DNA of 64,000 bases from Strix aluco. Its lineage: Eukaryota; Chordata; Aves; Strigiformes; Strigidae. Below the pieces are notes generated by a model. It made no database searches and was not told the DNA's origin. It saw only the letters and a program-made list of their open reading frames with translations. The translations under genes and the position numbers were made by a program. The stretch spans positions 15,454,948 through 15,518,947 of the forward strand of contig NC_133948.1 of assembly GCF_031877795.1 (NCBI RefSeq). Direction: 5' to 3'. Below are positions 23,801 to 35,027 of the stretch, in pieces; within the stretch, counting starts at the first letter, position 1; each line of letters begins with the position of its first letter.

Positions 23801-23958
23801 CAGATGGGTGAGTGATGGGTGGGGGTCCTGGGGGAGGCAGCAGGGGGGCCCCCACGGCCTCTCTCCCACCTGGGGCCGCTGTCCCTCCCTCCACAGGTAT
23901 CGCTGACTACAGACCTCACGACGGGGAGACCCTCATCCTGCGCCTGAGCGAGTGGTAG
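20896..23958 (+). CDS. TCN2: Transcobalamin 2, complete, 10 coding exons, 451 aa
   Basis: TCN2 is the secreted plasma carrier that delivers vitamin B12 to cells through its receptor. Exons: 20,896-20,950; 21,665-21,851; 21,956-22,036; 22,131-22,273; 22,365-22,526; 22,612-22,787; 23,007-23,181; 23,296-23,488; 23,686-23,807; 23,897-23,958. The frame closes at TAG, and the 451 residues compare with 427 in human. A signal peptide (MWLLLVLLQAAVLPAQLC) is followed by the alpha-barrel domain. Recognisable blocks are PDPSVYLALRL, LALYLLGLRATC, SYYQYSLGVLALCVHRKRV, GFFGNVYSTPWAMQ and QVLPVLHGRSYLDI. The C-terminal beta domain ends NYWQLLTAPNTSLQMGIADY and LRLSEW, matching human WQLLRDPNTPLLQGIADYRP. 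Cysteines at family positions are kept. The exon 2 acceptor (GGGTAG) has a weak pyrimidine tract but is supported by the alignment. The gene looks functional, and its position beside PES1 matches human. Confidence 0.96.
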
Positions 23959-24430
23959 AGGGCGAGGGGGGGTGATGGCAATGAAACGCCCGCCTTGGGC
24001 GCAGGACCTGCCGCCTCCCTGCCTCCTGCTTTCCCTGCGCCCCGCGTGCCAGCACCCCAAATCCACACGGGGAGGAGGAACGGGGGGCGCACGCGATACC
24101 CTGTGTGCTATGGGCACAGTGGGATGGCAACACCCAGACCAGCAGCAAATCCGGTCCCAGCCCCCACCCGGGGATGGGCCAGGCAGCTGCTGGCAGCAGT
24201 TGGTTTTGGGGTGCCCAAAGCAGCATATTTGGGGAGTCTAAACCAGCGCTGCTCGTCCCCAGTAAGCTGCCAGCCAGGGCTATTCCCCTCTGTAAAACCT
24301 CTGGGGGGGACCCCCGGCCCTCCCCACTGAGCCCGCACGTACCCGGGGACTGCGGTGGCCCCAGTGCCACACGCAGCTCAAGGGTGACCTACTCAGTGTG
24401 TCCCAAACCTGCATGATCCCCGCCCGGGGT
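23959..24430. other. Region between TCN2 and SLC35E4
   Basis: Should contain the TCN2 3' UTR. I see no canonical AATAAA close after the stop; AATGAA at about 23,979-23,984 is the nearest weak variant. No other gene is visible. Confidence 0.4.
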
Positions 24431-24439
24431 TTAATCCAA

Positions 24440-25133
24440 GCCCAGAAAACACCCGTAGGCAGCGGCAGTGAAGGCAGCCGGGGGAGGCGGCGTCTGGGGC
24501 GGGGGTTGCCGCCGTGGTTTGGGGTCAGGGTGCCAACGCCAGGGTGGGCGATGCTGGCGGGCGGGCGGTGGGGAGCGATGGCGCCTGCACCCCTGCGCGG
24601 CGTGAGTCAGCCGGGGGCTCTGACGCAGTCCCCCCGCTGCCGTCGCCATGGAGGCCGCCCGTGCTGCGGCTACCGCCGGCCGAGTCGCTCCGGCGGCGGC
24701 GATGCAGGGCCACCGGTTCCCAGCAGGCCCCGCCGCACCGGGCGGCATCCCCGGGCGTGCGCCCCGCACGCACCCCCGCACCCCCCCGCACCCCCGTACC
24801 CCCACACACCCGCACGGGCGGCTGTGACGCGGCGGCGGCCCCGCGGGGAGGAGCCTCCCTCCCTCCGCTCCCCGCCATCACCAAACTTTCCGCTCGCTCC
24901 CGGCCACCGGCGCTGCCTCCCTCGCACATGGCACCAGCACCCCGAGGCTGAGCCCTGCCACCACCCCCGGAGCGGGTGACGCCACCGCCGCTGCCGGCAG
25001 GAGCTGGGGACCCGCTACCGCCGTCACCGCCGTCACCACCGCCACCGACTCCCAGGGCCGGCGGCTTTCGGCACGACGCGGGAGGACGGGGCAGAGCGGC
25101 GAGTGGCAGCGGGGGAGAGCGGAGCCGGTGCCC
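24440..25133 (+). promoter_or_regulatory. SLC35E4: CpG-island promoter and 5' UTR of SLC35E4
   Basis: Dense CpG and GC, with motifs such as GGCGGCGATG, CGCACGCACCCCCGCACC and GCCGTCACC repeats, lead into the SLC35E4 start. No TATA box was seen. Long antisense frames here are GC artefacts. Confidence 0.65.
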
Positions 25134-27677
25134 ATGTGCCTGCGGTCCCGGCGGGGCGATGAAGCGGCGATGACGGCCGGCGAGGGGACCCTCCGGCCCT
25201 GGAAACCTGACCCGGGGCAGGCAGAAGGGGGTCGGCCGCCCCCGGGGCCGTCGCTGCCCCTGACCCTCACCGTCCTGGCCTGGCTGGGCACCGGCACCAC
25301 CATGGCCGGCCTCAACAAATGGATCTTTGCCACCCACGGTTTCCGCTACCCGCTGCTGCTGTCGTCCCTCCACATGCTGTCGGGGGTGGCCGTGGGCTAC
25401 CCGCTGGGCTGGGTGCGGGGACCGTCGCCGCCGGCCCCCCGGCCCCGCGCCAGGATCTACCTGCTCAGCCTCACCTTCAGCACCAGCGTGGCATTGGGCA
25501 ACCTGGGCTTGAGCTACGTGCAGCTGGACGTGGCACAGGCGGTGGCCACCACCACCCCGCTGGTCACCCTGCTGCTGTCGGGGCTGCTGGGGGGCCGGCG
25601 GCACCACCCGCTGCAGTACGTCGCCATGGGGCCCGTCTGTGCCGGGGCCGCCTGCAGCGTTGCCGGCGGGCTCCGCTTCCACCAGCCCGGCTGCGGCTTC
25701 CTCCTGGCCGCCACCGTCCTCCGCGCCCTCAAGTCCATACAGCAGAGTAAGTGCCACCTGCCTGTCCCCATCCTGCGCGCCCGCCCGCCCTCCCTCCCCT
25801 GGCACGGCCCCTGCGGCGCAGGAGGGGCTGGTGTCACCTCAGTGCCGCCCCGGTGCTGGTGACACTCCCTGCTCGCGCTGGCACCGGTGCTGCTCCACTG
25901 CCACCCCGACCCTCGTGGCACTCTGGTCCCCAGTGCCATCCCGGCCCCAGTGCCAACCCCTCCGTCCCAGTCCCAGTGTCACCCGCTGCCCCCCTTGGCC
26001 CTGGTGCCACCCCAGTGCCACGCCTTTAGCCCCAGTGCCACCCCAATTCCAGGGCCACCCATTGCCTCCCCATCCCTGCTATCACCTGGTATCACCCCAG
26101 TGTCCCCCCAGCCTCCACACCAACCCCTCCCCACCCTGTGCCACCCCAGTGCCACCCCTTGCCCACCCTGTCACTGGTACCACCCTAGTGCCACCCTTAT
26201 CCCCCCGGCTGCCCCCCCTCAGGCTGTGCCACGCTCTGGGCCCTGAGGTGACGTGACCCCCGTTTGTTGTGACGAGCAAACACGCTGGTGTCCCTGTGGT
26301 GACCCATGGGCGCTGTTGGCTCCCAGTGACACTGTCCCACGTCCTGGCGCCATGGGGGGGTGGCAGTGCCTTAGACACCCCGTCCCCATCCCTGTGGGCT
26401 CCCCCCGCCAGTGCTGCAGGCTGCCGGGTGCCCTGCGAGTCCCTGTGCTGAGCAGCACCGTCCCCATGCCTGGGGACTCTGGCAGCTGGCGTGTCCCCCG
26501 GGCCGCGATGTCCTTGGCAGGCGGCGGAGCGGAGCCGGCTGGGGTGTTTTTTGGGCGGGAAGGGAGCGTTTCCTCCGGAGCTGGTGACTCAGGCTGGCAC
26601 CGCGCGGGGGACGGGCTCTGGTGTGGGGCCAAGCTCCAGCCACACACCCTGTGCCATCCCCAGGGGCACAGCCGGCAGCTGTACCAGGGGTGCTGTGGCC
26701 ACCCGAGGGATGTCGTCACCCATCACCCACCCTGGTCCCCTTGTCACCCGTGGGATACAGAGAGTGGCCCCAGGGAGGCTGGGGGCTGCTCCGTCCCCCC
26801 AGGAACACAGCACGTGCCCCCCTGTGTGTGGCAGCTGGCCCGGCTGTGCCCGCTGTCCCCAGATGACTCGGGGGGACACAGGGACACAGAAGGGACAGGC
26901 CACATGCCCAGAAATGTTGCTGCTGGCTGCAAAATCAGCTGAAAAAGAGAGGATGGGGGGTGGGGGATGGAAGCCACATTTTCTCCAAAATGGGGTGGGG
27001 AAACCACCTGTTCAACGCTCCCCTGTGGTGCCCTGGACCCCCAAACTGGGACACCCCGAAACCAGGGCACCCCCAGTCCCACGGAAGGGGCTTCCCCTCC
27101 CCCATTTTCCCTTCTCAGTGATGTCTGGGGTTTCTTAACAGCTTGGGCACCGAGCAGGCGCTTGTGTCGAGGGGTGTCCCCGTGGGTGCTGTGTGTCCCC
27201 GCTGGGACGGTGCGGGGGTCCTGCTGACTGTCCCCATCCCCCCCCCCAGGTCTGCTGCTGCAGGAGGACCGGCTGGACGCCCTCTCCCTGCTCTGCCTGA
27301 CCTCCCTGCCCAGTTTCTGCCTGCTCTTCGGGGCGGCCGTGGCGCTGGAGGTGGGTCCCTCCTGGGAGGGCGTCCTGCGCTACGACAGCACCCTCTGGGC
27401 CTGCGTCCTGCTCAGCTGCCTGAGCTCTGTCCTCTACAACCTGGCCACCTTCTGCGTCCTCTCCCTCACCTCCGCCCTCACCGTCCACGTCCTGGGCAAC
27501 GTCACCGTGGTGGGCAACCTGCTGCTCTCCCGCCTCCTCTTTGGCAGCCACCTGAGCGGGCTCAGCTACCTGGGCATCGGGCTAACGCTGGCCGGGATGT
27601 TCATGTACCACCAGCCGGACCTCATCGCTGCACGCTGGGCGGCACGGCCGGGCCGGGAACCCCCCCACCAGGAATAG
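25134..27677 (+). CDS. SLC35E4: Solute carrier family 35 member E4, complete, 2 coding exons, 346 aa
   Basis: An orphan multi-pass transporter of the nucleotide-sugar/triose-phosphate translocator superfamily, probably in Golgi or other endomembranes; its substrate is unknown. Exons are 25,134-25,746 and 27,250-27,677 with GT/AG junctions, giving 346 residues (human 350). The start ATG at 25,134 ([18 protein letters not shown]) aligns with human MCRCPPEHHDGRMTSAE. Conserved blocks are [63 protein letters not shown], then in exon 2 [18 protein letters not shown] and [20 protein letters not shown]. Hydrophobic segments fit about ten transmembrane helices. The 1.5-kb intron carries CCAGTGCCACC-type repeats. 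The position after TCN2 on the same strand matches human. The gene looks intact. Confidence 0.96.
25905..26225. repeat. Degenerate CCCAGTGCCACC minisatellite in SLC35E4 intron
   Basis: About 320 bp of imperfect repeats built around CCCCAGTGCCACCCC with variable spacers. It is confined to the single SLC35E4 intron. Its Pro/His/Ser-rich open frames are not coding. Confidence 0.65.
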
Positions 27678-27756
27678 GGACCCCCCTGCCGGGGCGGGAG
27701 CGGGCGGGAAGTTGGATAGGCCGCGGGGTGTGGGCTCTGCGGGGGCACGGCGGGGC

Positions 27757-28605
27757 CGGTGTGCACGGCGCTGGGTGCACACGGGGGTGCTGAGGTGCGT
27801 GGTACTGTGCACAGAGGTGTGTGGGTGTGCCCGGCTCTGCGCACACGTGTGTTTTCTGGTGTGCACAGTTGTGTGTGTCCGTGTGCTGGTTCGCACAGCT
27901 CCGCCTGCACGCGTGTGCACGGCACCGTGCGCGTGGATGTGCTGGTGTGCACACGTGTTGTGTGCCCAGCTCTGCACGTGTGTGTGTGCGTGTCTTGTGT
28001 GCAGAGAAGTGTGTGCACATGTGTGTCTCGGTGTGCACGGCTCCGCATGGGCAAGCGGGTCTATGCGCACAGTTCCGTGTGCACGTGGGCACGTCTGGGT
28101 GTGCACGGGCTCTGCAAGTGTGAGCGACTCTCTGCGTGTGGCTACGTGTGCACGGGGGCATGTGTGTCGGTGTGTGAAGGCTCTGCGTGTGCAAACAGGT
28201 CTCGCACGTGTGGGCACGCGTGCGTTGGTATAGACTGTATGTAGGAGCCTGCGTGTGCGGCTCAGCGTGCGTGTGGGCACTCGTGTGCCGGCGTGCGCAG
28301 GTTCCATGTGTGCAAGTGTGTTGCTGTGTGTGTGTGCGGAGCCTTACACGTGTGCACAGGGGTGCTGGTGCGCACAGGCTCTGTGTGTGCAGGATCCCAC
28401 GCACGTGGGCAGAGCGTTACGTGCAGGTGTGCCCAGGTGTGTTGGCGCGCACAGCCCCCGCCTGCACGTGTGCGCAGATTCTGCGCGTGCAAACGCACCT
28501 CCACGCGTGTGCAGCTCTGTGTGCCCGGGGTGTGTGTGTGTACGTACGTACGTGCGTGTGAGTGCACGTGTGCGTGTGTGTACGTGCGTGTGCGTCACTA
28601 CTGAG
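27757..28605. repeat. Long GTGTGC/CACGTG-rich alternating purine-pyrimidine tract
   Basis: About 850 bp of degenerate units on the theme GTGTGCACGGCTCTGCGTG, GTGTGCACACGTGTG and a short (GTAC)n patch near 28,541-28,552. The alternation with many CG and CA steps is the type prone to Z-DNA. It begins about 80 bases after the SLC35E4 stop and ends before an AATAAA at 29,129, so it probably lies in that gene's 3' UTR. Cys/Val/His-rich open frames are artefacts. Confidence 0.85.
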
Positions 28606-29128
28606 CTCTGCTGGCTGGAGTAAACTCGGGGCTGTGTGTACGCACAGTTCTCGGGGCTGAACAAGACGTCCAGGGATGGGGCAGGTGAGTGTCCCCTCTC
28701 CTGTCCCCAACCCCACCGTGTCATGCCGGTCCCACAGGGATCCCCGGTGGTGCTGCTGGTGTTGTCGTTGTCCCCACCATGCCCTCCTGGCCACCACGGC
28801 TCCGGCTCCAGCCCCATTCCTCCCAGCTTGCCACGGCTGGAGCAGGCAGGTGCAGGCAGGGCTGCCTGCCCGTCCCTGGAGCTCCGTCGCAGAGATGTCG
28901 AGAGCCCAGCAAAGGGGACAGGGACAGCTCAGACCCCCCCGCCATCGCTCCGGGACGGTGCTGGCCTGCGGCACACGCTCACCCGGGCACCAACGCTGGC
29001 ACACACATGCGGGCACGCCCCGACGGGTGCACCGGCACCACGGCACGCGGCGTCCACGGGGGCTGCTGCTGTGCTCACCATCTCTGTGCCCGGGCTGAAG
29101 GACCCAGCTCTGATTGCACTTGTCCCAA

Positions 29129-29134
29129 AATAAA
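29129..29134 (+). terminator. SLC35E4: Candidate SLC35E4 poly(A) signal AATAAA
   Basis: First well-placed canonical hexamer downstream of the SLC35E4 stop (27,675-27,677), followed within 15 bases by a T/G-rich stretch (TATTTTTGTCG). If used, the 3' UTR is about 1.45 kb and contains the whole GTGTGC tract. Confidence 0.5.
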
Positions 29135-29149
29135 GCTCTATTTTTGTCG

Positions 29150-32100
29150 TAGTCCACCCTCGGCTCCCGGGGCGATCTCCCACCCGAAGCGCATGATGGC
29201 ATCGTGGCAGGAAGGGAGGAACCAGGTGGTGCAGGGATGGGAAACTGAGGCACAGCAACGCCTTGGGAAGCCCCAGCTCCCTGGTGGAGGCTGGGCCCAC
29301 CATGCCCACTGTGGTCAGCATCTCCATGTCCCAGTGGAGGGACAGCCACGGTTTAGCAGCCCCAGGGCTGGCACTGGGACACTTGTGCAGGACACGGAAG
29401 AGACGCGGTGACAGGAGAGGAGTCACCAGCCGCACGTGTCCAGAGAAGGGCCAGTCCTGCTGGGAGCTGGCATCCTCCGCCCGCAGCGTGGCTTCGCCCT
29501 GCCCCGGGGCAGTGTGGTGCTGGGGAGCATCCTGTCCCCTGGTGTCACCCGTCCGGTCCTTTGCCAGCCCTGTGACTCATGTCACCCTGCAAGCACAACC
29601 CTCTCCCCCTGGAAACTCCCCGCTTGCTCCCGCCCTCTTTCCCAAACAGCCATTTTCTTCCACTCGTAGGGGTGACGAGTTTTGAGGCCATTGCCAGAAG
29701 CATCCCAGGGACGGCTCCTTCCCCCGCGGGCGGTGAGGGCAGGGCAGCTCGCCGGGCCACTGTGGTGTGCCGGGGTGCCCGCTGCCACTGCCACCTTTGC
29801 TGGGGTGCCCCAGGGCCGCAGCTGGAGCGCTGCCCATCCCACGAAGGACTCAAAGGGCCCCGAGTTATCAGTAAACAGCCCCTGCTCTGGCCAAGAGCGC
29901 AGCAGGGCACAAGCCTGTTTGCTTTCTGGGCTCACATTTCAGAGGCTTTTCCATAATGGGACGGTTGAAAGTTGTTTTGATTTTCCACTTCCTTTCAAAA
30001 GGCAAGTCCTGCTGTGGCCCCAGGGATGGGGCTGGGGGAAAATCCCCTCCTGGGTGTTCCCGGGACTTCCCACCCATGCTGTCCCCTGCCAGGGGACTGG
30101 AGGAGTGGGACCTGCGATCCAGCCCGCCTGACACATCGCTGGGTCCAAGAGCCCTTCCCCGGGGAACACCCGCCCGTCCCAGCCCCCTGACTCATGTGCT
30201 GGCACTGGGCTCTACCCGGATCCTGCCTGCATCTGTGGCTTTGCCTTGTCCACCCCAGTTTTCGTGCACTGTGGGGCTGGCCCTGTGCCATGCTGCTGCC
30301 TGTTGTCCCTGTGGGGGCTGGTGGCTGCAGCCAGGCTGGGCACGGGGGGGCCCACGGGCAGCATTTGGGCTGAGGCTGGGGACTTTGCTGCTGCCCATGA
30401 AGGGCCTGGCAGCGGTGGGCAGGCTGCCCTGGAGCGGTGGCCCTCTCTCCGGGTATTTCAGGCCATGATCTCAGCCCGGTGGCATCCCTCCGCTCCGGCC
30501 ATTCCTCTGCTCTGGCCGCGGGAAGGATCGGGTTTCCCACGGGCACAGCGGCAGCTGCCCATGGGTTGGGTCCAGCACTGCTCCGGCTAAGCTGGACGAG
30601 GGAAAAGCATCCCAGCCCCGGCTGCTTCGCAGCTCGGGACGCCTCTGCTCCGAGGCAGACACCTTTCTGGAGAGCAGAGGGTGGGATGAGCCCCAGCAGG
30701 AGCGGTGAAGGATGGGGACAACCCTTGCATGGGCGTGTGTGGCCCCATGCCTTGGCCTCCTGGCAGGCGGCAGCTTCCCGGCCCCTGCTGGGGTCAGTTC
30801 CCCTCGCCAGCCCTGGCTCCCCGGGCCCGGTTTCGGTGTGGTGAGGGTACTGAGGTGGATTATCACCCTGGCCTAAGGGCCATGAGTCCACCTCTGAAGC
30901 CTCTGCAGCTCTTGTGCCCCCAAATGTGGGGGTGTTTCCTTGCCCATGCATCTCTCCACAGCCCCTGTCAAGCATTCTCTGGGTTTTCACCTCTTTTTAA
31001 ATAACCCCCAACTGCAGGCAGGCTGGGGCACCCCCATGCTGGGGCTCGTTAACCCCTGGGATGCCACTGCCCAGCGTTAATCACATAGCAGGCACCCAGC
31101 ACATGCTGCCTGATCCTCCCACATGGGTGCTGCCGCCGGGTTTCTGCTCTCCTTATCCTGAAATGCACAGGGGGGACGGGAGCTGCAAGGAGGGGTGACA
31201 GCTCTGAAGCCAGTGAGCAGTGCAGCAAGAATGGGTGGCACCTCCGTGTACTTGGTCCCACCACGCTGGAAGTGGTGGCTGCCAAGGAGCTCCAGGTGAA
31301 GCAGGAAGGTCTAAGGTGGGAGAAATAAATGCGTATCTGGTGGGATAGTGTTGTTTCTTCTGATCTGCTGTTAAACCGCTGCTGAAATCTTCCTTTGAGG
31401 CGGCGATGGAGCGTGCTGGGGACTGAGCTGTGAGCCGCTGCCCTTGGCAGGGAGCAGGGTGTCTCCACGGGGAGAGGAGATCCAGGGTGGCTTTACTGCA
31501 CACCAGCCAGGTGCTTGGGAGCACACGGTGGAAATTTTCTGTGTTTCAGGACAGGGGATTAACTGCTGTCCTCGGGGATGTCGGGAGGCTTCACTGCATT
31601 AGCACAGAGGGATGCGGGATCCGCAGCTGGGAGGCAGCAGGGACAAACACTTGCTAAGCCGGGAAGCCTACGCCAGTAAATGATCTTCTTCCCTCGTACG
31701 CCGGGCTGTGGTCTTAAACCTACCTCATCACAGTCCTCAAACGGGGTCAGGGACCATGCTGGCTCTGGAGCTGGAATTATGGCAAAGTCTTTTTTGGGGT
31801 AGGCATTTAAGAAAAATGCATTCTCCCTGGCAGGACAGCCCGGCACACGTCCAGCAGTGGCGAGCAATATCTGAGGATGCTCCAAGCAGCCCAAGCCCAG
31901 TTGGAGGCCAGGAGATGGAGAGGATGACCCTTCAGACTCCCTTCCAGCCCCACATTCTCTGCTTCAGCACCCAAAAAAACCCCTCCAGAATTTGCTCTTA
32001 ACCATTTTGGGGCAGGCTGGCTTTACTGGTGGCTTTATTGCTCTCTCTCTATGGCACGGGCTCGCTGCTCTGTCCTGAGAAGGCTGTTGACTGATGGTAG

Positions 32101-33195
32101 CTGAGTTTCCAAAAGATGAAATCACATGAGCCTAAAGACGTTTTTAAAGTAATATACTTTGGTTTTATAACATAACTTTATATAATAAAGCAGGGGTCTA
32201 AGATACAAAAGTTTAAGGCAGTTATAATAGTGTGCTAATTACTGCATGCATAACATAAGACCACTATATAAAAACTTCAGAGGCTCTTGTGAAACACAGA
32301 TGGAGCCTTAGTGGCAGCCTAAGCCAGCACAAGAGCTTGGTTCAGCGGGTTGGGCGCCCGGTGCAGGCGTCTCACCCGGGTTCTGATGGCTGTGAAGGAA
32401 GAGGTGTTCAGGAAAGAGCTGGCAGCAGCATCACCACCGCCTCTTCTCCCAGTTCTCGAGAGCTGCGTTCAAACTGAGATGCTCACCCTTGATGCTACAC
32501 TGCAGCCATGCCCGTGCTTGGCTCTGTACCCTGCTGAGCTGGGTCTGGCCTCCCACCCAACCTCCCAGCTTGGCCTTGGGCCTACCTCACTGCCATGGAC
32601 TTGCCAGGCAGTTGGGATCCCACCTCCAGATACAAAGCCCTGTTCTCCCCCACCTTGGACAGCAGGTGCCAGTAGTGCCCTCGACGGCCAGCACACAAGA
32701 ACCAGACATCTGCAGGACCTGCTAGGGCTCACGGCACGGTTGTTCTCCGTGGGGAAAGCCTGGTGTTCAACTGCAAAGCTGGAGTAGAGAGGGGTGGGGA
32801 TGACGCTACAGACACCAACTGCACCCTTGTCCAGTCAGAGATCCAGTCTGGGAAGCACGAAGGCCCCAGGTGGTGGCACAGCACACAGGGCTCCTCGAGA
32901 GGTCTGGCATCTCTCCGGTGCTCTCTGTGGTACCCGTGCACCCAACCAGCTTGTTCTGTCCCTTTAACTTTCTGGTTTCCAGGAGGAACTTCTTACATGT
33001 CCATGAGGAGTCGGGTCTTTGCTCTGCTTCTTGAAGGTGCCTTGGGAGAAAAATAATAGAGTCCAAGGAAGGGCAGGCTCTTTGTCACCCACCACAGCCA
33101 TCAGCTGACCTGCTCTAAGACCTGCAGAGAGCTAGTTTGCCAGGTTGTTCTTTGCGGGTGTGGAGGAGCACTCCCAAAGTGCTGGTGATACAATA
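29150..33195. other. Intergenic DNA between SLC35E4 and DUSP18
   Basis: About 4 kb with no recognised coding exon. Open frames are short and show no domain. An AT-rich, promoter-like islet lies at 32,125-32,290. Confidence 0.5.
32125..32290. other. AT-rich islet with TATA-like motif, possible LTR remnant
   Basis: A sharply AT-rich patch in GC-rich surroundings, containing TATATAATAAAG (about 32,181-32,192) and CTATATAAAAAC (about 32,264-32,275). The pairing of these motifs resembles LTR control sequence, but I cannot find paired ends or target repeats. It is left as a possible old LTR fossil or simply an AT-rich regulatory patch. Confidence 0.25.
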
Positions 33196-33199
33196 TACA

Positions 33200-33512
33200 C
33201 TCATAGAATTACAGAATTATTTAGGTTGGAAAAGACCCTTAAAATCATTGAGTAGAACTAATGCCAAGTCCACCACTAAACCATGTCCCTAAGCGCCAAG
33301 TCCACGTCTCTTAAATACCTCCAGGGATGGTGACTCAACCACTTCTTCCTGGGGCAGCCTGTTCCAATGCTTGACAACCCTTTTGGTGAAGAAATATTTC
33401 CTAATATCCAATCTAAACCTCCTCTGGTGCAACTTGAGGCTGTTTCCTCTCATTCTATCCGTTGTTACCTGGGAAAAGAGACCAACACCCACCTTGTTAC
33501 AACCCCTCCCAT
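33200..33512 (-). mobile_element. CR1 LINE 3' fragment, minus orientation
   Basis: Starts with the inverted CR1 tail (TCATAGAATTACAGAATTAT, then TTAGGTTGGAAAAGACCC). It continues through TACCTCCAGGGATGGTGACT, GGGGCAGCCTGTTCCAATG and GAAGAAATATTTCCTAAT to about 33,512. It is 5' truncated. Confidence 0.92.
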
Positions 33513-33992
33513 CAACTGGGCCTGTAGGACCCCCTCATGCTGTCTCGTGGGCTGTAGGACCCCTCACACACACATGCCAGCCTGGGGGGCTCCCTTCTCC
33601 CACCCGAAACAGGTCTGTTATTGCCACTCAAGACAGAGCTGCTGGAGCTGAAAACTTCACGCTGTGAAAAAAACAGAATTAATACATGTTTTTCTGCGGA
33701 GAGACACCAGAGTGTGCCTAGATCAAGCTTCTAGTTTATAACAACACGATGACCTCGCCTCAATGACTCAGACTGACAGCAGGCTTCCTCTTATTACTCC
33801 CATCTTGACTTCCCAGCCCACCACTTTCTTTCCGAGCAGTGAGCAGCTCCCCCAGATAACCATGGATCTCCCAAGGGAGGCCAAGGCACCCCCTGAAAAA
33901 GGGTTGGAGCAATCGGGTGGGGGAAGAGAAAGGGTCAGATAGTGGAAAGCAGGATATCTCCCAACTGGGTATGCTGGAGTCTGTGCTGTTCC

Positions 33993-34052
33993 TGTCCTCT
34001 CTGGAATGCAGTAGATGACTGGACTTAGGGTTGCTGTCTCAAAACCCAAAGT
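33993..34052. repeat. 60-bp repeat shared with 38,396-38,455
   Basis: CTGTCCTCTCTGGAATGCAG and the following roughly 38 bases recur at 38,396-38,455 in the same orientation with only a few mismatches. Flanks on both sides differ. I cannot assign it to a family; it may be a piece of an unlabelled interspersed repeat. Confidence 0.7.
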
Positions 34053-34252
34053 TACATCCCAGTTAGGAAAAACAAATGTTGGTAACGCTCCAAATATCCT
34101 GACTCACAGCTAGTTTCTGTCCTGTGTTATAAGCACAGTTTGTGCTGGACTAAAACAACACTCTCTAAACACGTGATGGTTTCAGAGTTACTGTCAGGAT
34201 GCCGATACAAATGATGTGTGAAAACTAACTGCATAGCTTAAACTGTGTTGAT

Positions 34253-34258
34253 TTTATT
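34253..34258 (-). terminator. DUSP18: Candidate poly(A) signal for the DUSP18-like gene
   Basis: AATAAA on the minus strand, about 185 bases beyond the stop codon at 34,445-34,443. Confidence 0.45.
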
Positions 34259-34442
34259 TATAGTAACCCCCACTACTCACTGATTGTATCACAAATCCCT
34301 TGTACTTTCAGCAGCAGAGACTTCATGCTCCAACCCCCTTAGATGAGAAGAGCTTATTTTCAGGGTCTGGTGTGGATCTGGAAGAATTGCTGTTGGCTTT
34401 CCCTTGGTTTCTTGCCAAGAGGTTGCAGCAGCTCTTTTGTGC

Positions 34443-35000
34443 TCAGAGCAGCAGCATTACTCTTAGTTCATTTTCATAAACATCGGGTGTCATCCCCAAC
34501 GGAGAGCTGATCTTTCGGAGCCTGTTGATGCTGAAGAGTTTGTACTCGTAGTAGATGAGCTGCTGCCAGAAGCCATTGTTGGGCTGTACGATGGGATGGC
34601 AGGACTCAATCCAGGCGTGGGCACCCGCCAGGGATGTGGAGTTGTTCTTCTGGAGATCGGCCAAGCAGATGGTGGGGACCTGCTCACCCCAGGAGCGCAG
34701 GGCAGCAGCGTCCGACCCCGCGTGTCCCCACCCGTGGATCTTAGATGCCATGGAGCCAAAACAGCTGGAGATGTGGGTGGTGGGGGTGTCCATCACAGGG
34801 ACACGCAGGTACCCAATGTTGGGACAGAGGGTGTTCACCACCTCCAGGGAGATGTTGATGATGGTGCTGATGCAGCGGGTGAAGAGCAGGAGGTGGCTGT
34901 TTGTGGCCACCACATCACCGAGGTAGAGGTTGGAGGTGATCCGGGGTGCCGGGGCAAGGCCAGGAGGGCTCCCAGAGCCGCCACCATTGGGGTGTGCTGG
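34443..35000 (-). pseudogene. DUSP18: DUSP18-like dual-specificity phosphatase, frame shifted across the catalytic loop
   Basis: DUSP18 is a small atypical dual-specificity phosphatase. Reading on minus, the main frame gives ITSNLYLGDVVATNS, ISTIINISLEVVNTLCPN, YLRVPVMDTP, then SMASKIH. After a gap it gives ICLADLQKNN, AHAWIESCHPIVQPNNGFWQ, LIYYEYKLFSIN and SSPLGMTPDVYENELRVMLL. This aligns end to end with human DUSP18 (INVSVEVVNTLY, RPNSGFWEQLIHYEFQLF, SSPVGMIPDIYEKEVRLM). Between SMASKIH and ICLADL the family sequence moves to another frame, where GRTLLPCAPGVSRS is visible at about 34,671-34,710. Relative to human about two bases are missing before this loop and one after, so the frame is restored. 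The catalytic His is also Pro (PC instead of HC). No in-frame ATG is seen before a stop at 35,007-35,009, so an upstream exon is likely. It is a pseudogene, a lineage-specific decay, or an assembly error in GC-rich DNA. Confidence 0.72.
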
Positions 35001-35019
35001 CTGTGTCTAGAAACACATG

Positions 35020-35027
35020 TATAAATA
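35020..35027 (+). promoter_or_regulatory. TATA-like motif in the DUSP18 / unknown-gene divergent interval
   Basis: TATAAATA on the plus strand, about 130 bases upstream of the ATG of the unrecognised coiled-coil gene, in the short interval between two head-to-head genes. It is positioned as a possible core promoter for that gene. Confidence 0.35.

Noticed and set aside
27582-28404. Long antisense frames rich in His, Thr, Ala and Cys
   Set aside because: Products of the GTGTGC tract; the repeat is open in several frames at once.
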